A stretch of 64,000 nucleotides of DNA from the NCBI RefSeq assembly GCF_001482195.1, contig NZ_KQ759763.1:568459-632458 (forward strand), in the 5' to 3' direction. A program made the position numbers and the translations under genes. Below the pieces are notes generated by a model that was given only the letters and a program-made list of their open reading frames with translations, ran no database searches and had not been told where the DNA came from. Numbering within the stretch: position 1 is the stretch's first letter; every line of letters starts with the position of its first letter. This document shows, one piece after another, positions 27,517 to 41,666 of the stretch. The stretch comes from Luteimonas abyssi. GTDB lineage: Bacteria > Pseudomonadota > Gammaproteobacteria > Xanthomonadales > Xanthomonadaceae.

Positions 27517-28311
27517 ATGAATTCATGGGCGATCGCGCTTTATCGGTATCGGCACTTCGTGACGTCTTCTATCGTGAATGACATCAAGAGCCGATTTGCC
27601 CGCAGCCGGCTGGGTGCACTCTGGGTCATTCTGCAGCCGCTTGCGCAGGTGGCGATCTTCGCGATCGTACTCTCGGAGGTGCTCATGGCCAGGTTGCCAG
27701 GCATCGAGAGTAAATTCGGATTCGCGATCTATCTGACAGCAGGCCTGATGGCGTGGTCGTTGTTCTCCGAAATTGTGTTGCGATCATCCACGGTGTTCAT
27801 CGACAACGCCAACCTGCTCAAGAAGATCTCGTTCCCACGCATCTGTCTACCCGTCGTTGTAGCGGGGACGGCATTGGTGAACAACGCCATGTTGTTCTTG
27901 GCGATTCTGGTTGTGTTCGCGCTGCTCGGCCACTGGGCTGGCGTCGCCATCGCATACCTGCCTCTGCTGGTTCTCGTCACCACTCTGTTCGCAGTGGGTT
28001 TGGGATTGTTTCTGGGTGTTCTCAACGTCTTCGTACGTGATGTCGGCCAAGTGACCGGCGTTGTAATCCAACTGTGGTTCTGGCTGACTCCGATTGTCTA
28101 TCCTGCAAACATCATTCCGGAGCAGTTTCGTGCAATCGTGGCGCTTAATCCAATGACTCACGTCGTGGCTGGCTATCAGAACGTCCTTCTCAGAAACGAG
28201 GCGCCCGATCTTCAGAGTCTTCTCGTGCCGCTTGGACTTTCATTTGTATTGATGTTTGTAGCGTTTTTACTATTTAGGCGTGCTTCGGCGGAAATGGTGG
28301 ACGTACTATGA
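27517..28311 (+). CDS. wzm: ABC-2 type polysaccharide exporter permease
   Basis: Wzm is the membrane half of the exporter that moves finished lipid-linked O-polysaccharide across the inner membrane. The 264-residue length and the six predicted helices are typical. Family segments are SIVNDIKSRFARSRLGALWVILQPLAQ at the N-terminus (amphipathic gate helix), PRICLPVVVAG in the middle, and FWLTPIVYPANIIPEQFRAIVALNPMTHVVAGYQ near the end. Base composition is AT-richer than the genome average seen in the flanks. It overlaps wzt by four bases (ATGA). Confidence 0.93.
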   Translation: MNSWAIALYRYRHFVTSSIVNDIKSRFARSRLGALWVILQPLAQVAIFAIVLSEVLMARLPGIESKFGFAIYLTAGLMAWSLFSEIVLRSSTVFIDNANLLKKISFPRICLPVVVAGTALVNNAMLFLAILVVFALLGHWAGVAIAYLPLLVLVTTLFAVGLGLFLGVLNVFVRDVGQVTGVVIQLWFWLTPIVYPANIIPEQFRAIVALNPMTHVVAGYQNVLLRNEAPDLQSLLVPLGLSFVLMFVAFLLFRRASAEMVDVL

Positions 28312-29531
28312 GCGAGGTCATTCTGAGTGTGGAGTCCGTTGGAAAGTCGTTCCGCCAGTATGGATCCGAGCTTCAACGCATGGCGAACTGGTTCGGCCTG
28401 CGGATAGGTCAGGTGGATGAGCACTGGGTGTTGCGACATATCTCGTTCCAACTGCGCCGGGGCGAGGCTGTTGGAATCGTCGGGGAAAACGGCGCGGGAA
28501 AGAGCACGCTGTTGAAGCTCATCGTCGGTACGATGCGGCCGACGGAAGGCCGCGTGTCCAGTCAGTGCCGCATCAGCGCAATTCTAGAGCTGGGTATGGG
28601 GTTCAATCCAGACCTCAGCGGGAGGGAGAACGTACGGCATTCCGCGGGGCTCATGGGCTACCAACCCGCTCAGATCGATGGCGCCATGGCGGGAATCGAG
28701 GAATTTGCCGAGATCGGCGAATACTTCGATGAGCCCGTGCGTATCTATTCGACAGGTATGCAGATGCGGGTCGCATTTGCGGTGGCCACAGCGTTTCGCC
28801 CCGATGTCCTGATCGTCGACGAGGCGCTGTCCGTGGGCGACGCCTACTTTCAGCACAAGAGTTTCGACCGGATCAGGCAGTTCCAGCGCGAAGGCACATC
28901 TTTACTGATTGTGTCCCATGACAAGGCAGCGGTGCAGGGGTTGTGCAGTCGGGCGATCCTGCTCGACGGCGGGCACATCGTGAAGGATGGGTCGCCGGAA
29001 GAGGTCATGGATCTCTACAACGCACTCATCGCCGAGCATGAGAACAGGACCATCCGTGTGGAGAACGCAGGTGGGCGCGTGCAGACGAGGTCCGGTACCG
29101 GTGAGGTGGTGGTTGACCGCATCGAGCTGCTCAACGGCGCAGGCGAACCGGTTGAATTTGTAGGCGTGGGCGACAAAGTGCGCCTACGTGTGCGCGCGGT
29201 GGCAAATTCCTCGATTCCTCGACTCGTATTCGGCTACATGATCAAGGATCGGCTGGGTCAGTCGATCTACGGGACCAACACCCATCATACCGAGCAGGCG
29301 ATCGAGGGGCTGCCGGAGGGCGCGGCGGTCGAGTTCCTAGTCGACTTCGATGTGATCATCGGACCGGGTAGCTATTCCGTCTCCACGGCGCTTGTGAGCA
29401 CCGAGACCCATCTCGTGAACAATTACGAGTGGCGCGATCTCGCGTTGGTGTTCACCGTCGTCAACATGAACCATCCATTTTTCATCGGCAGCACATGGAT
29501 GCAGCCGCGCATCTCGGTGCAGAGATCATGA
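28308..29531 (+). CDS. wzt: ABC exporter ATPase with C-terminal carbohydrate-recognition domain
   Basis: The protein is 407 residues. The ATPase domain (1 to about 245) has Walker A GENGAGKST near residue 58-66, the signature YSTGMQMR and Walker B VLIVDEALSVGD. The C-terminal domain (about 260-407) is a Wzt_C-type beta-sandwich, as in E. coli O9a Wzt, which recognises the chemical cap on the non-reducing end before export. That predicts that this polymer carries a terminal modification. The next gene is a methyltransferase that could make it. ATGA overlaps occur at both ends (with wzm and with the FkbM gene). Confidence 0.93.
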   Translation: MSEVILSVESVGKSFRQYGSELQRMANWFGLRIGQVDEHWVLRHISFQLRRGEAVGIVGENGAGKSTLLKLIVGTMRPTEGRVSSQCRISAILELGMGFNPDLSGRENVRHSAGLMGYQPAQIDGAMAGIEEFAEIGEYFDEPVRIYSTGMQMRVAFAVATAFRPDVLIVDEALSVGDAYFQHKSFDRIRQFQREGTSLLIVSHDKAAVQGLCSRAILLDGGHIVKDGSPEEVMDLYNALIAEHENRTIRVENAGGRVQTRSGTGEVVVDRIELLNGAGEPVEFVGVGDKVRLRVRAVANSSIPRLVFGYMIKDRLGQSIYGTNTHHTEQAIEGLPEGAAVEFLVDFDVIIGPGSYSVSTALVSTETHLVNNYEWRDLALVFTVVNMNHPFFIGSTWMQPRISVQRS

Positions 29532-31129
29532 GTTTCATCAGCTATGCGCAGAATTTCGAAGACGTGATGTTGCACCGCGCTCTCGGTCACATCGAGAGCG
29601 GTTTCTACGTCGATGTGGGCGCGCAGCATGCGGTGCGCGACTCCGTGACCGCCGCGTTCTACGAGCGTGGTTGGCAGGGCATCAACATCGAGCCTGTGCC
29701 TAAGTGGGCTCGAATGCTGCGTCGACTGCGTCCTCGGGATATCAATCTTGAGTTGGCCATCCATCCCACGGCGGACGCCATCGAAATCCACGAAGTGCCC
29801 GGCGGCCTGTCGACCAGCGTCACGCGTTACGCGGAGAGGTATCGCGACGAGGGCCTCCCTGTCCGTCCGCGGCAGGTGGCGGCCCGGCGGCTGGACGACG
29901 TGCTAGCGGCGCATGCCGGGAAGGACATCCATTTCCTGAAGATCGACGTGGAAGGTGCGGAACCGCAAGTGCTGGAAAGCCTCTCGCTGGAGGTGCACCG
30001 ACCTTGGATCCTGGTCATCGAGGCCACGCGACCCGGGACACCAGATGTCGTCGCCGGGGAGTGGGAGCACCTGGTGACGCAAGCGCGCTACCGCCGTGTG
30101 TACTGGGACGGCCTCAACGTGTTCTACGTGGCCGAGGAGCGTATGGCACTGGCACCTGCATTCTCGCGCCCGCCCAATGTTTTCGACCAGGTGCAGCTGG
30201 CCGAGACGGTGCGCACGATCACCCGCTTCGCCCGCCGCGCCCACATCGTCCATCGGCGGGCGCACGAGGCCGCGCAGCGGCTGTTCGAGTCGGAGCAGCA
30301 GCGCGGTGACATGGCCTCGCGCGTCGCGGCGCTCGAGCAGGCGGCTTCGCGCGTCCCTGCGCTGGAGCGCGACGTCGCGCGGATCGCCGGGCTGGAGCAG
30401 GAGGTCGCCCGGATCCCCGGACTCGAGCAGGACGTGGCGAAGATCGCTGGACTGGAACAGGAGGCTGCACGGATTCCGGGACTGGAGCAGGAGCTCGCGC
30501 GGATCCCGGGGCTGGAACGGGAGGTCGCGCGGATCGCGGGACTCGAACAGGACGTGGCGCGGATCAAGGGGCTCGAAGACGAGATTGCGCGTCTGCAGGC
30601 GGTGGAGCTTCAAGCGCGGCAGACGCTGGACCGGATGGCCGTGCGCGAGGAGCAGAACCGTGTGCTTGAGGCGTGGGCGTTCGAACTTGAGCAGCAGGGA
30701 CGGCGTGGCGTCGCGATGCGTCGCCAGCTCAATGGCGAGCTTGGGCCTCTGCGGGCCCAGGCCGCGCGTGCCGGCGAACTCGAGCAAGAACTGGCGGCGA
30801 TCCGCGGCTCGTCCTCATGGCTGGTCACCGCGCCGCTGCGACTGGCGACCAGCGTCGCCCGCCACGAGATTCCGCCGCGCGAGGCCGCCAGGCGGATCGC
30901 GCGTGGCAGCGTGCGCGCGCTCTGGGTGCGCATTCGCCACCGGACCCAGCTCGCGCAGCGCCTGCAGCGCATCGTCGCGGTCCAACCGCGGCTGCACGCG
31001 TGGCTGCAGCGAGCGGCGACACACGGTGAGCCGACGCCTGTCGACGTGCCGGCGCCGGCGATGATGGGCGTCCGGGCACGCGCGGTCTTCGATGCGCTCT
31101 CGGGCAAGCGCGCGTCGGAGCAGCCCTGA
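29528..31129 (+). CDS. FkbM-family methyltransferase with decad-repeat rod
   Basis: The protein is 533 residues. The N-terminal FkbM methyltransferase domain (1 to about 205) has the SAM motif FYVDVGAQ near residue 26 and the family's KIDVEGAEPQVL near 137. Residues 266-355 are nine 10-residue repeats of the form IAGLEQEVAR / IPGLEQDVAR. A further Gln/Glu/Arg-rich helical stretch follows to about residue 440, and then a basic C-terminus with RHEIPPREAARRIARG. A methyltransferase joined to a rod recalls WbdD of E. coli O9a, whose coiled coil sets chain length, though WbdD is a different methyltransferase family. It probably caps the polymer. Its stop and the next start overlap (TGATG). Confidence 0.8.
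   Translation: MSFISYAQNFEDVMLHRALGHIESGFYVDVGAQHAVRDSVTAAFYERGWQGINIEPVPKWARMLRRLRPRDINLELAIHPTADAIEIHEVPGGLSTSVTRYAERYRDEGLPVRPRQVAARRLDDVLAAHAGKDIHFLKIDVEGAEPQVLESLSLEVHRPWILVIEATRPGTPDVVAGEWEHLVTQARYRRVYWDGLNVFYVAEERMALAPAFSRPPNVFDQVQLAETVRTITRFARRAHIVHRRAHEAAQRLFESEQQRGDMASRVAALEQAASRVPALERDVARIAGLEQEVARIPGLEQDVAKIAGLEQEAARIPGLEQELARIPGLEREVARIAGLEQDVARIKGLEDEIARLQAVELQARQTLDRMAVREEQNRVLEAWAFELEQQGRRGVAMRRQLNGELGPLRAQAARAGELEQELAAIRGSSSWLVTAPLRLATSVARHEIPPREAARRIARGSVRALWVRIRHRTQLAQRLQRIVAVQPRLHAWLQRAATHGEPTPVDVPAPAMMGVRARAVFDALSGKRASEQP
30323..30592 (+). repeat. nine in-frame 30-bp coding repeats
   Basis: Nine consecutive 30-bp units encode 10-residue repeats (consensus I-[AP]-G-L-E-Q-[ED]-V-A-R). 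They are diverged at the nucleotide level but keep exact 30-bp phase. The hydrophobic residues are spaced 3-3-4, not the 3-4 of a heptad coiled coil. Several units begin with Pro-Gly, so short linked helices are likelier than one continuous coil. Confidence 0.85.
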
Positions 31130-34100
31130 TGCGCATCGTCGTCGACCTCCAGGCCTGCCAGTTCAACGGCCGCTTCCGCGGTATCGGCCGGTACTCGCTC
31201 AACCTATTCGAGCACATGCTCGATGTCGCGGGGTCGCACGAGATCATCGTGTGCCTCAACGAGATCGCCGGCGACGGCGGGGTCTATCCGCTGGTCGAGC
31301 GCCTGAGCCGGCGCATGCCGCGCGAGCACATCCGGACGTGGGCGTCGATGCCCGGCATCGCGACGACCCACGATCGGAAGGAGGCGCGTGTCCGGCAACG
31401 CCACGCCTGCCTGTTGCGCGATGCCTACCTGGCCAGCTTGAAACCGGACGTCATCCACACGGCGAGCCTGTTCGAGGGCTTCGGCGACGACACCGCGGTG
31501 CGCATCGCCAGTCCCGAAGGGCTGGCATCGCGTACCGCGGTGACGCTCTACGATCTGATCCCGCTGGTGAGACCGGCGGAGTATCTGCAGCATCCCCTGA
31601 TCGAACGCTGGTACCGCGAGCGGATCGAGGATCTCCGTGCGGCGGGCATGCTGCTGGCGATCAGCGAGGCGTCGCGCAACGAAGCGATCGAGCACCTCGG
31701 TGCCGCACCCGACGACGTCGCCATGATCTCCTCGGGCGTGGACCCCGTGTTCTCGCCCTGGCGGGGGACCGTGTCGGAGGTCGCCGCGTTCCGGCGGAGA
31801 TTCGGGCTCAGCGAGTGTTTCGCGCTCTACACCGGCGGATTCGACTCGCGCAAGAACCTGGCGCGCCTGGTGCGCGCGTGGGCGAAGGTCACGCGGCCGG
31901 AAGGCGCACAGTTGGTCTTCGCCGGCCTCGGTGAGCCGACGGCCGTCGGCGAGCTGAAGGCCATCGCTGCGGCCGCAGGCTTGCCGGAAGGGGCCCTGAA
32001 CTTCGTCGGGTACGTGTCCGACGAGGATCTGGTCCGGCTCTACAGCGTGACGTCGGTCTTCGCCTTTCCCTCGTTCCACGAAGGCTTTGGCCTGCCGATC
32101 CTGGAGGCGATGGCCTGCGGCGCGCCCGTCGTCGCGGCGAACGCGACATCCCTGCCGGAGGTGGTCGGCCTGGATGAGGCGCTGTTCGATCCGATGTCCG
32201 AGGCGTCGATCGCGGAAAAACTCGACCGCGTGCTCAACGATCCGGCCATGGCTGAGCGTCTGCGCCGCCATGCCGGCACGCAGAGCCGCAGGTTTTCCTG
32301 GGAACGCAGCGCACGCAGCACCCTCACGGCACTGGAGGCCCTGCATGCCCGGCAGGCGCCCAGGCGCTTCCGGGTGACCCGTATCGAGCACGCCGCCGAT
32401 GCAGACACGGCGCGGTTGGACGCGCTCGCGCGCGCTTCGTCCGTGCAGCCCGCCGTGGCCGATGCACACGGCAGCGGCGAGATCGCACTGGTCATCGCCG
32501 AGGAGGGGGCAGACGACACCACCAGCACGACGCTCGTCGTCGACGGTGCGCGCTGGGAAGAGCCGCCGGCCGATCCCGCCGCGCTCTACGCGACCCACGG
32601 CTATGCGTTCGCCCTCGCACGGCATGCCGGCAAACGCCTCGATCCCGCGCCGCCGGCGGCCTGGGTGCCGCCGCCGGGCACGGCGGGGGTGGGCGTGGAC
32701 GCGATCGCGGCGCGCAGGATCGCGCTTTCGCGCGACGACATCCGCTGGCCGAGCGACTGGCGCATCCTGCCCACCGGGACAGCTGATGCGTTCGCCACCG
32801 GTGCGCTCGCGCTGGCGTTCGAGGCGCACGCGTCCGGATCGGCCGTGCTGCTGCAGCGACTCGTCGCGCGGGTGAATGCACTGCCCGACGAGGCGCAATG
32901 CGATGAAGCCGATCTCCAGGTCTTCGCCAAGGCTGCGGCGAACAATCACGCCACCAGCCTGCACGCCAGGCAGATCCTGGTCGACGTGTCCGAACTGGTG
33001 CACCAGGACCAGGCCACCGGTATCCAGCGCGTGGTGCGCCGTGTGCTGTCGGCGCTGCTCGACCGGCGCATGCCGGGCACGCGGGTCGAGCCGGTGTACT
33101 TCGCCGCCGACGGGCAGTACCGCTATGCCGCCGCATTCACCGCCCGCTTCCTCGGGTTTGAAGGTCCATTGCGCGGCGATGATCCGATCGACTACGCGCG
33201 CGGCGATCTCTTCCTCGGCCTGGACCTGGCGCAGCAGTGCGTCATCCGTTCCGCCGCGTGGTTCGAGCGCCTGCGGGCGGGCGGGGTCGAGGTCCACTTC
33301 GTCATCTACGACCTGCTGCCCTGGCTGCGTTCGGAGTTCTTCCATCCCGGCGCCCGGCCCAATTTCGAGGGCTGGTTGCGCGCGCTGGCCGCGGTCGCCG
33401 ACGGCGTGATCTGCATCTCGCGCGCGGTGGCCGACGAGTTCATCGCGAACCTCGAAGCCCTGGTCGAGCCCTCGGCACCGAACAGGACGCCGCTCAAGAT
33501 CGGTTTCTTCCACCTCGGCGCCGACCTCGATGCGGACGTGTCGCGCAGGGCGATCACGGCCGCCGAATCGGAGATGGCCGCCGCGATCCCCGGCGAGGTG
33601 CCGGTCGTGCTGATGGTGTCCACGCTGGAGCCGCGAAAGGGCTACCAGCAGGCGCTGGACGCGTTCGACGTGCTGTGGCGGGACGGCGAGGACGTGGTGC
33701 TGACCATCGTCGGCAAGCGCGGCTGGATGTTCGATGCGTTCGCCGAGAGGCTGCGCTCGCACCCGCAATGGATGCGCCGCCTGTTCTGGTTCGAGGCGGC
33801 GAGCGACGGCCTGCTGCAGTCCCTGTACGTGCGTGCGGACGTCCTGCTCGCGGCGTCGGAAGGCGAGGGCTTCGGCCTGCCGCTGATCGAGGCCGCGCAG
33901 CTGGGCGTGCCGCTGTTGTGCCGCGACATTCCCGTGTTCCGGGAAGTGGCGGGGGCGCACGCGGCCTACTTCACCGCCGATTCCGGGGCGCAGATGGCCC
34001 GCGCCATCCACGAATGGCTGGGCGCATCGACCCGAGGCGAGGTTCCGCTGGCCAGCGGCCTGCCGTGGGAGACCTGGCAGTCCAGCACGCAGCAGTTGCT

Positions 34101-34616
34101 CGACGTGGTGCTGCACGGGAACTGGTATGCGCACTGGAACGCGGGCAATCGCTGGGTCCTGCCCGCGTTCTGCACGCGGTTCGGCACCCAGGTCGGTGCG
34201 TTGCAGCGGTCGGGCCTCGGCACCACGGGCGAAGCCGGGCTGTTGCTGCACGGGCCCTACATCCGCGTCGTGGAAGGGCGGCACCGGCTGCTGATGGACG
34301 GCCGGCACGTCACCGCGCACGGCTCGTCGGCCTGGGCCGAGGTCGTGCACAGCCGGGGACAGGCGCAGGTCGCCCGGTTCGACCTCGCCGGGCAGACGGT
34401 CGAAGGGCCGCTGCTGGACGTGGAGTTCGTGCTCGACGACGACGTGCACGACTTGGAAGTGAGGATCTGGGTGGGCGAGGGCGATGCGTTGTGGATGTCC
34501 CGGATCGTGATCGAGCGATGCGACGCGACCGTCGTCGCGTCGGTGCGCTACGGCGAGGACCGGCGCTGGCGTCCCTCGACGACGCTCGAACGGCCCGTGA
34601 CCGCAGGAGCGTCGTG

Positions 34617-34617
<1 letters not shown>
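31129..34617 (+). CDS. large multi-domain glycosyltransferase (two GT4 modules)
   Basis: The protein is 1162 residues. Module 1 (1 to about 400) is a GT4 domain starting RIVVDLQACQFNGRFRGIGRYS and containing FHEGFGLPILEAMACG near residue 316. A linker domain (about 400-610) has no recognisable family. Module 2 (about 613-1000) is a second GT4 domain from ILVDVSELVHQDQATGIQRVV to SEGEGFGLPLIEAAQ near 911. The C-terminal 125 residues (from LLLHGPYIRV) look like a beta-sandwich. Two fused transferases suggest a polymerase that adds alternating linkages, as in WbdA-type enzymes. Both E-x7-E motifs are intact, so both modules may be active. It overlaps its neighbours at both ends. Confidence 0.85.
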
Positions 34618-39131
<4,514 letters not shown>

Positions 39132-39383
39132 GCCGCGCCGCCCGCGGCGCGCGGCAACCAGGCCGGGTCGCGGGATTCAGGTCGGGCGCATCGCATCCGA
39201 CGGGCGGATCCGGGGGCTCGGCTCCGGGGCATCGATCAGCCCGACGCGGCACGCGACCGAACACCCGCGCCCGTCCTTCCACGGCACCACGCCGGCCGAG
39301 CCTGACCCTACAATACGACGCCCGCAGGTCCTGCGGGTTGCAGGCGCCGCGATCAGGCGCGTCCAACGAGATCCCGACCGATC

Positions 39384-40334
39384 ATGTCGTCAACTGACCT
39401 ACGCGTGCTAGTAACCGGCGGCGCCGGCTTCCTGGGCTCGCACCTGTGCGATCGCCTCATCGAGCAAGGGCACGACGTCCTCTGCGTGGACAATTTCTTT
39501 ACCGGCGGCAAGGCCAACGTGGCCGGCCTGCTGGGGCACCCCCGGTTCGAACTGATGCGTCACGACGTGACGTTTCCGCTGTACGTGGAAGTGGACCGGA
39601 TCTTCAATCTGGCGTGCCCGGCTTCGCCCGTGCACTACCAGCACGATCCGGTGCAGACTACCAAGACCAGCGTCCACGGTGCGATCAACATGCTCGGCCT
39701 GGCCAAGCGCGTGGGCGCGCGCATCCTGCAGGCGAGCACCAGCGAGATCTACGGTGATCCGGAGATCCATCCCCAGGTCGAGGGCTACTGGGGACGGGTG
39801 AACCCAATCGGCATCCGCAGCTGCTACGACGAAGGCAAGCGGTGCGCGGAGACGCTGTTCTTCGACTACTGGCGCCAGCACCAGCTGGAGATCAAGGTGA
39901 TGCGTATCTTTAACACCTACGGCCCGCGCATGCACCCGAGCGACGGGCGCGTGGTCAGCAACTTCATCGTGCAGGCGCTGCAGGGCGAACCGATCACCAT
40001 CTTCGGCGACGGCACCCAGACCCGCAGCTTCTGCTACGTGGATGACCTCATCGAGGGCATGCTGAAGTTCATGGATACGCCGGCCGACTTCACCGGTCCG
40101 GTGAACATCGGCAATCCGGGCGAGTTCACCATGCTGGAACTCGCCGAGACGGTGCTGCGCCTGGTCGGCGGGACGTCGAAGATCGTCTTCCACCCGCTGC
40201 CTTCCGACGACCCCAAGCAGCGCCAGCCCGATATCGGCCTCGCCAAGGCCACGTTCGACTGGGAACCCAAGATCGCCCTCGAGGACGGCCTGAAGGAGAC
40301 CATCGCTTACTTCCGTCATCGCTTGAGCGCCTGA
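39384..40334 (+). CDS. uxs: UDP-glucuronate decarboxylase (UDP-xylose synthase)
   Basis: The 316-residue SDR enzyme has [14 protein letters not shown] at the N-terminus, the UXS signature [27 protein letters not shown], and [11 protein letters not shown] as the catalytic Tyr-x3-Lys. The [11 protein letters not shown] and [15 protein letters not shown] segments are also family-typical. It decarboxylates UDP-glucuronate to UDP-xylose. UDP-glucose dehydrogenase, which would supply the substrate, is not in the window. A TACAAT -10-like box at 39309-39314 suggests that a second transcript of the locus starts here. The downstream GtrB/GtrA-like genes could pass the pentose to a lipid carrier. Confidence 0.93.
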   Translation: MSSTDLRVLVTGGAGFLGSHLCDRLIEQGHDVLCVDNFFTGGKANVAGLLGHPRFELMRHDVTFPLYVEVDRIFNLACPASPVHYQHDPVQTTKTSVHGAINMLGLAKRVGARILQASTSEIYGDPEIHPQVEGYWGRVNPIGIRSCYDEGKRCAETLFFDYWRQHQLEIKVMRIFNTYGPRMHPSDGRVVSNFIVQALQGEPITIFGDGTQTRSFCYVDDLIEGMLKFMDTPADFTGPVNIGNPGEFTMLELAETVLRLVGGTSKIVFHPLPSDDPKQRQPDIGLAKATFDWEPKIALEDGLKETIAYFRHRLSA

Positions 40335-40345
40335 GGACGACGACG

Positions 40346-41284
40346 ATGCGCAAGATCGTGGTGATGCCCGTATACGAGGACCTCGAAGCGTCCTCGAAGC
40401 TCTTCGTCGAACTGGCGCGTGCGCAGGGAGCCGAGACCTACATCGTCGCCGTCGACGACGGCTCGGTCCGCCAGCCACTCGATGCCTCGGCGATCGAGGC
40501 CGCCGGGCTCGAGGGCGTGGTGATCAAGCTTCGCCGCAACGTCGGGCACCAGCGCGCCATCGCCATTGGCCTGAGCTACGTTGCCGAACACTTCGGTGAC
40601 GACGTCGTCGTGGTGGCCATGGATTCCGACGGCGAGGACACGCCCCACAGCATCACCGAGCTGCTGGACAGGCTGGCCCTGCCCGATGCCGACGTGGTGG
40701 TGGCCGCGCGCAGGACCCGGGTCGAGTCGCTGAAGTTCAAGGCGTTCTACGTGGTCTACAAGTTCCTGTTCTCGCTGCTCAGCGGCAGGAAGATCAGCTT
40801 CGGCAACTTCATGGCCGCCAAGATGCCGGCGGTGCGCCGACTGGCCGCGATGCAGGAACTGTGGACCCACGTGGCCGCGGCCGTGCTGGGATCCAAGCTG
40901 CGCGTGCAGGCGTGCGCGCTGGATCGCGGCCCGAGGTACGCCGGCCGCAGCAAGATGAACTTCGTCGGGCTCGCCCTGCACGGTTTCCGCGCGTTGATGG
41001 TGTTCGCCGAGGACGTGCTCGTCCGTGTCGGCATCGCCTGCATCATCGTCGCCGGCATGGCCGTGGCGGGCGGTGTCCTGGCGATGCTGCTCAAGGCATT
41101 CGGCTTCGCGACACCCGGCTGGTTCTCGCTCGCGTTCGGCATCCTCGTGCTGGTGTTCCTGCAGACCGCGGCGCTGACGCTGATCATCCTGATGCTGTCG
41201 GGCATGATCCGCAGCGGCGGCGTCCTCGTCGCCGGCACCTACCGGGATTTCATCGACGAGGTGTTGCATGCCCGCCGCGGTTGA
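40346..41284 (+). CDS. GT2 polyprenyl-phosphate glycosyltransferase (GtrB/DPM-like)
   Basis: The protein is 312 residues. The GT-A domain (1 to about 215) has VVMPVYEDLE, the nucleotide-binding VAVDDGS, NVGHQRAIAIGLSY, and MDSDGEDTP in the position of the metal-binding motif. Two C-terminal membrane helices (about 220-290) follow, as in GtrB and dolichol-phosphate-mannose-synthase relatives. It should move a sugar from a nucleotide onto undecaprenyl phosphate at the inner face of the membrane. It starts 11 bases after uxs and overlaps gtrA by 17 bases. The sugar is unproven; UDP-xylose from the adjacent enzyme is a candidate. Confidence 0.85.
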   Translation: MRKIVVMPVYEDLEASSKLFVELARAQGAETYIVAVDDGSVRQPLDASAIEAAGLEGVVIKLRRNVGHQRAIAIGLSYVAEHFGDDVVVVAMDSDGEDTPHSITELLDRLALPDADVVVAARRTRVESLKFKAFYVVYKFLFSLLSGRKISFGNFMAAKMPAVRRLAAMQELWTHVAAAVLGSKLRVQACALDRGPRYAGRSKMNFVGLALHGFRALMVFAEDVLVRVGIACIIVAGMAVAGGVLAMLLKAFGFATPGWFSLAFGILVLVFLQTAALTLIILMLSGMIRSGGVLVAGTYRDFIDEVLHARRG

Positions 41285-41666
41285 CAACGCGCTGAGGGGA
41301 CAACTCGTCAGATACCTGATCAACGGCGTCGTCGCTACCGGGGTGCACTACGCCGTGCTGCGCTTCAACATCGAGGTGTTGCAGATTCCGCTGGCCGGCG
41401 TCGCCAATGCCATCGCGGCGGTCTTCGGCATCGCCGTGTCGTTTCTCGGCAGCCGCTACTTCGTGTTCCGGGGCAGCCAGGGCAGCATGGCCAGGCAGGG
41501 GACGATGTTCGTCCTCGTGTACGCGGCCATCGCCCTGCTGCATGCGCTGGTGATGTACGTCTGGGCGGACCGGCTCGGCGGCGACTACACCATCGGCTTC
41601 CTGCTGGCCACGGCCATGCAGATGGCCTTCAGCTTTCTCGCAAACAAATTCCTGGTATTCAAATGA
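41268..41666 (+). CDS. gtrA: GtrA-family membrane protein (putative lipid-sugar flippase)
   Basis: The 132-residue protein has four membrane helices, matching PF04138 (GtrA-like). It starts QLVRYLINGVVATGVHYAVL and has NAIAAVFGIAVSFLGSRYFVF in the second/third helix and ANKFLVFK at the very end, all typical. GtrA proteins are thought to flip undecaprenyl-phosphate-linked sugars to the periplasm for side-branch addition to O-antigen. It lies between the GtrB-like enzyme and membrane transferases, the classic gtrABX order. Overlaps with both neighbours show tight coupling. Confidence 0.9.
   Translation: MPAAVDNALRGQLVRYLINGVVATGVHYAVLRFNIEVLQIPLAGVANAIAAVFGIAVSFLGSRYFVFRGSQGSMARQGTMFVLVYAAIALLHALVMYVWADRLGGDYTIGFLLATAMQMAFSFLANKFLVFK

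Noticed and set aside
31204..34449. A 1081-codon minus-strand open frame under the large glycosyltransferase gene
   Set aside because: It is Arg/Glu/Gln/His-rich low-complexity translation antisense to a clear GT4 protein, with no start signal or family motif.
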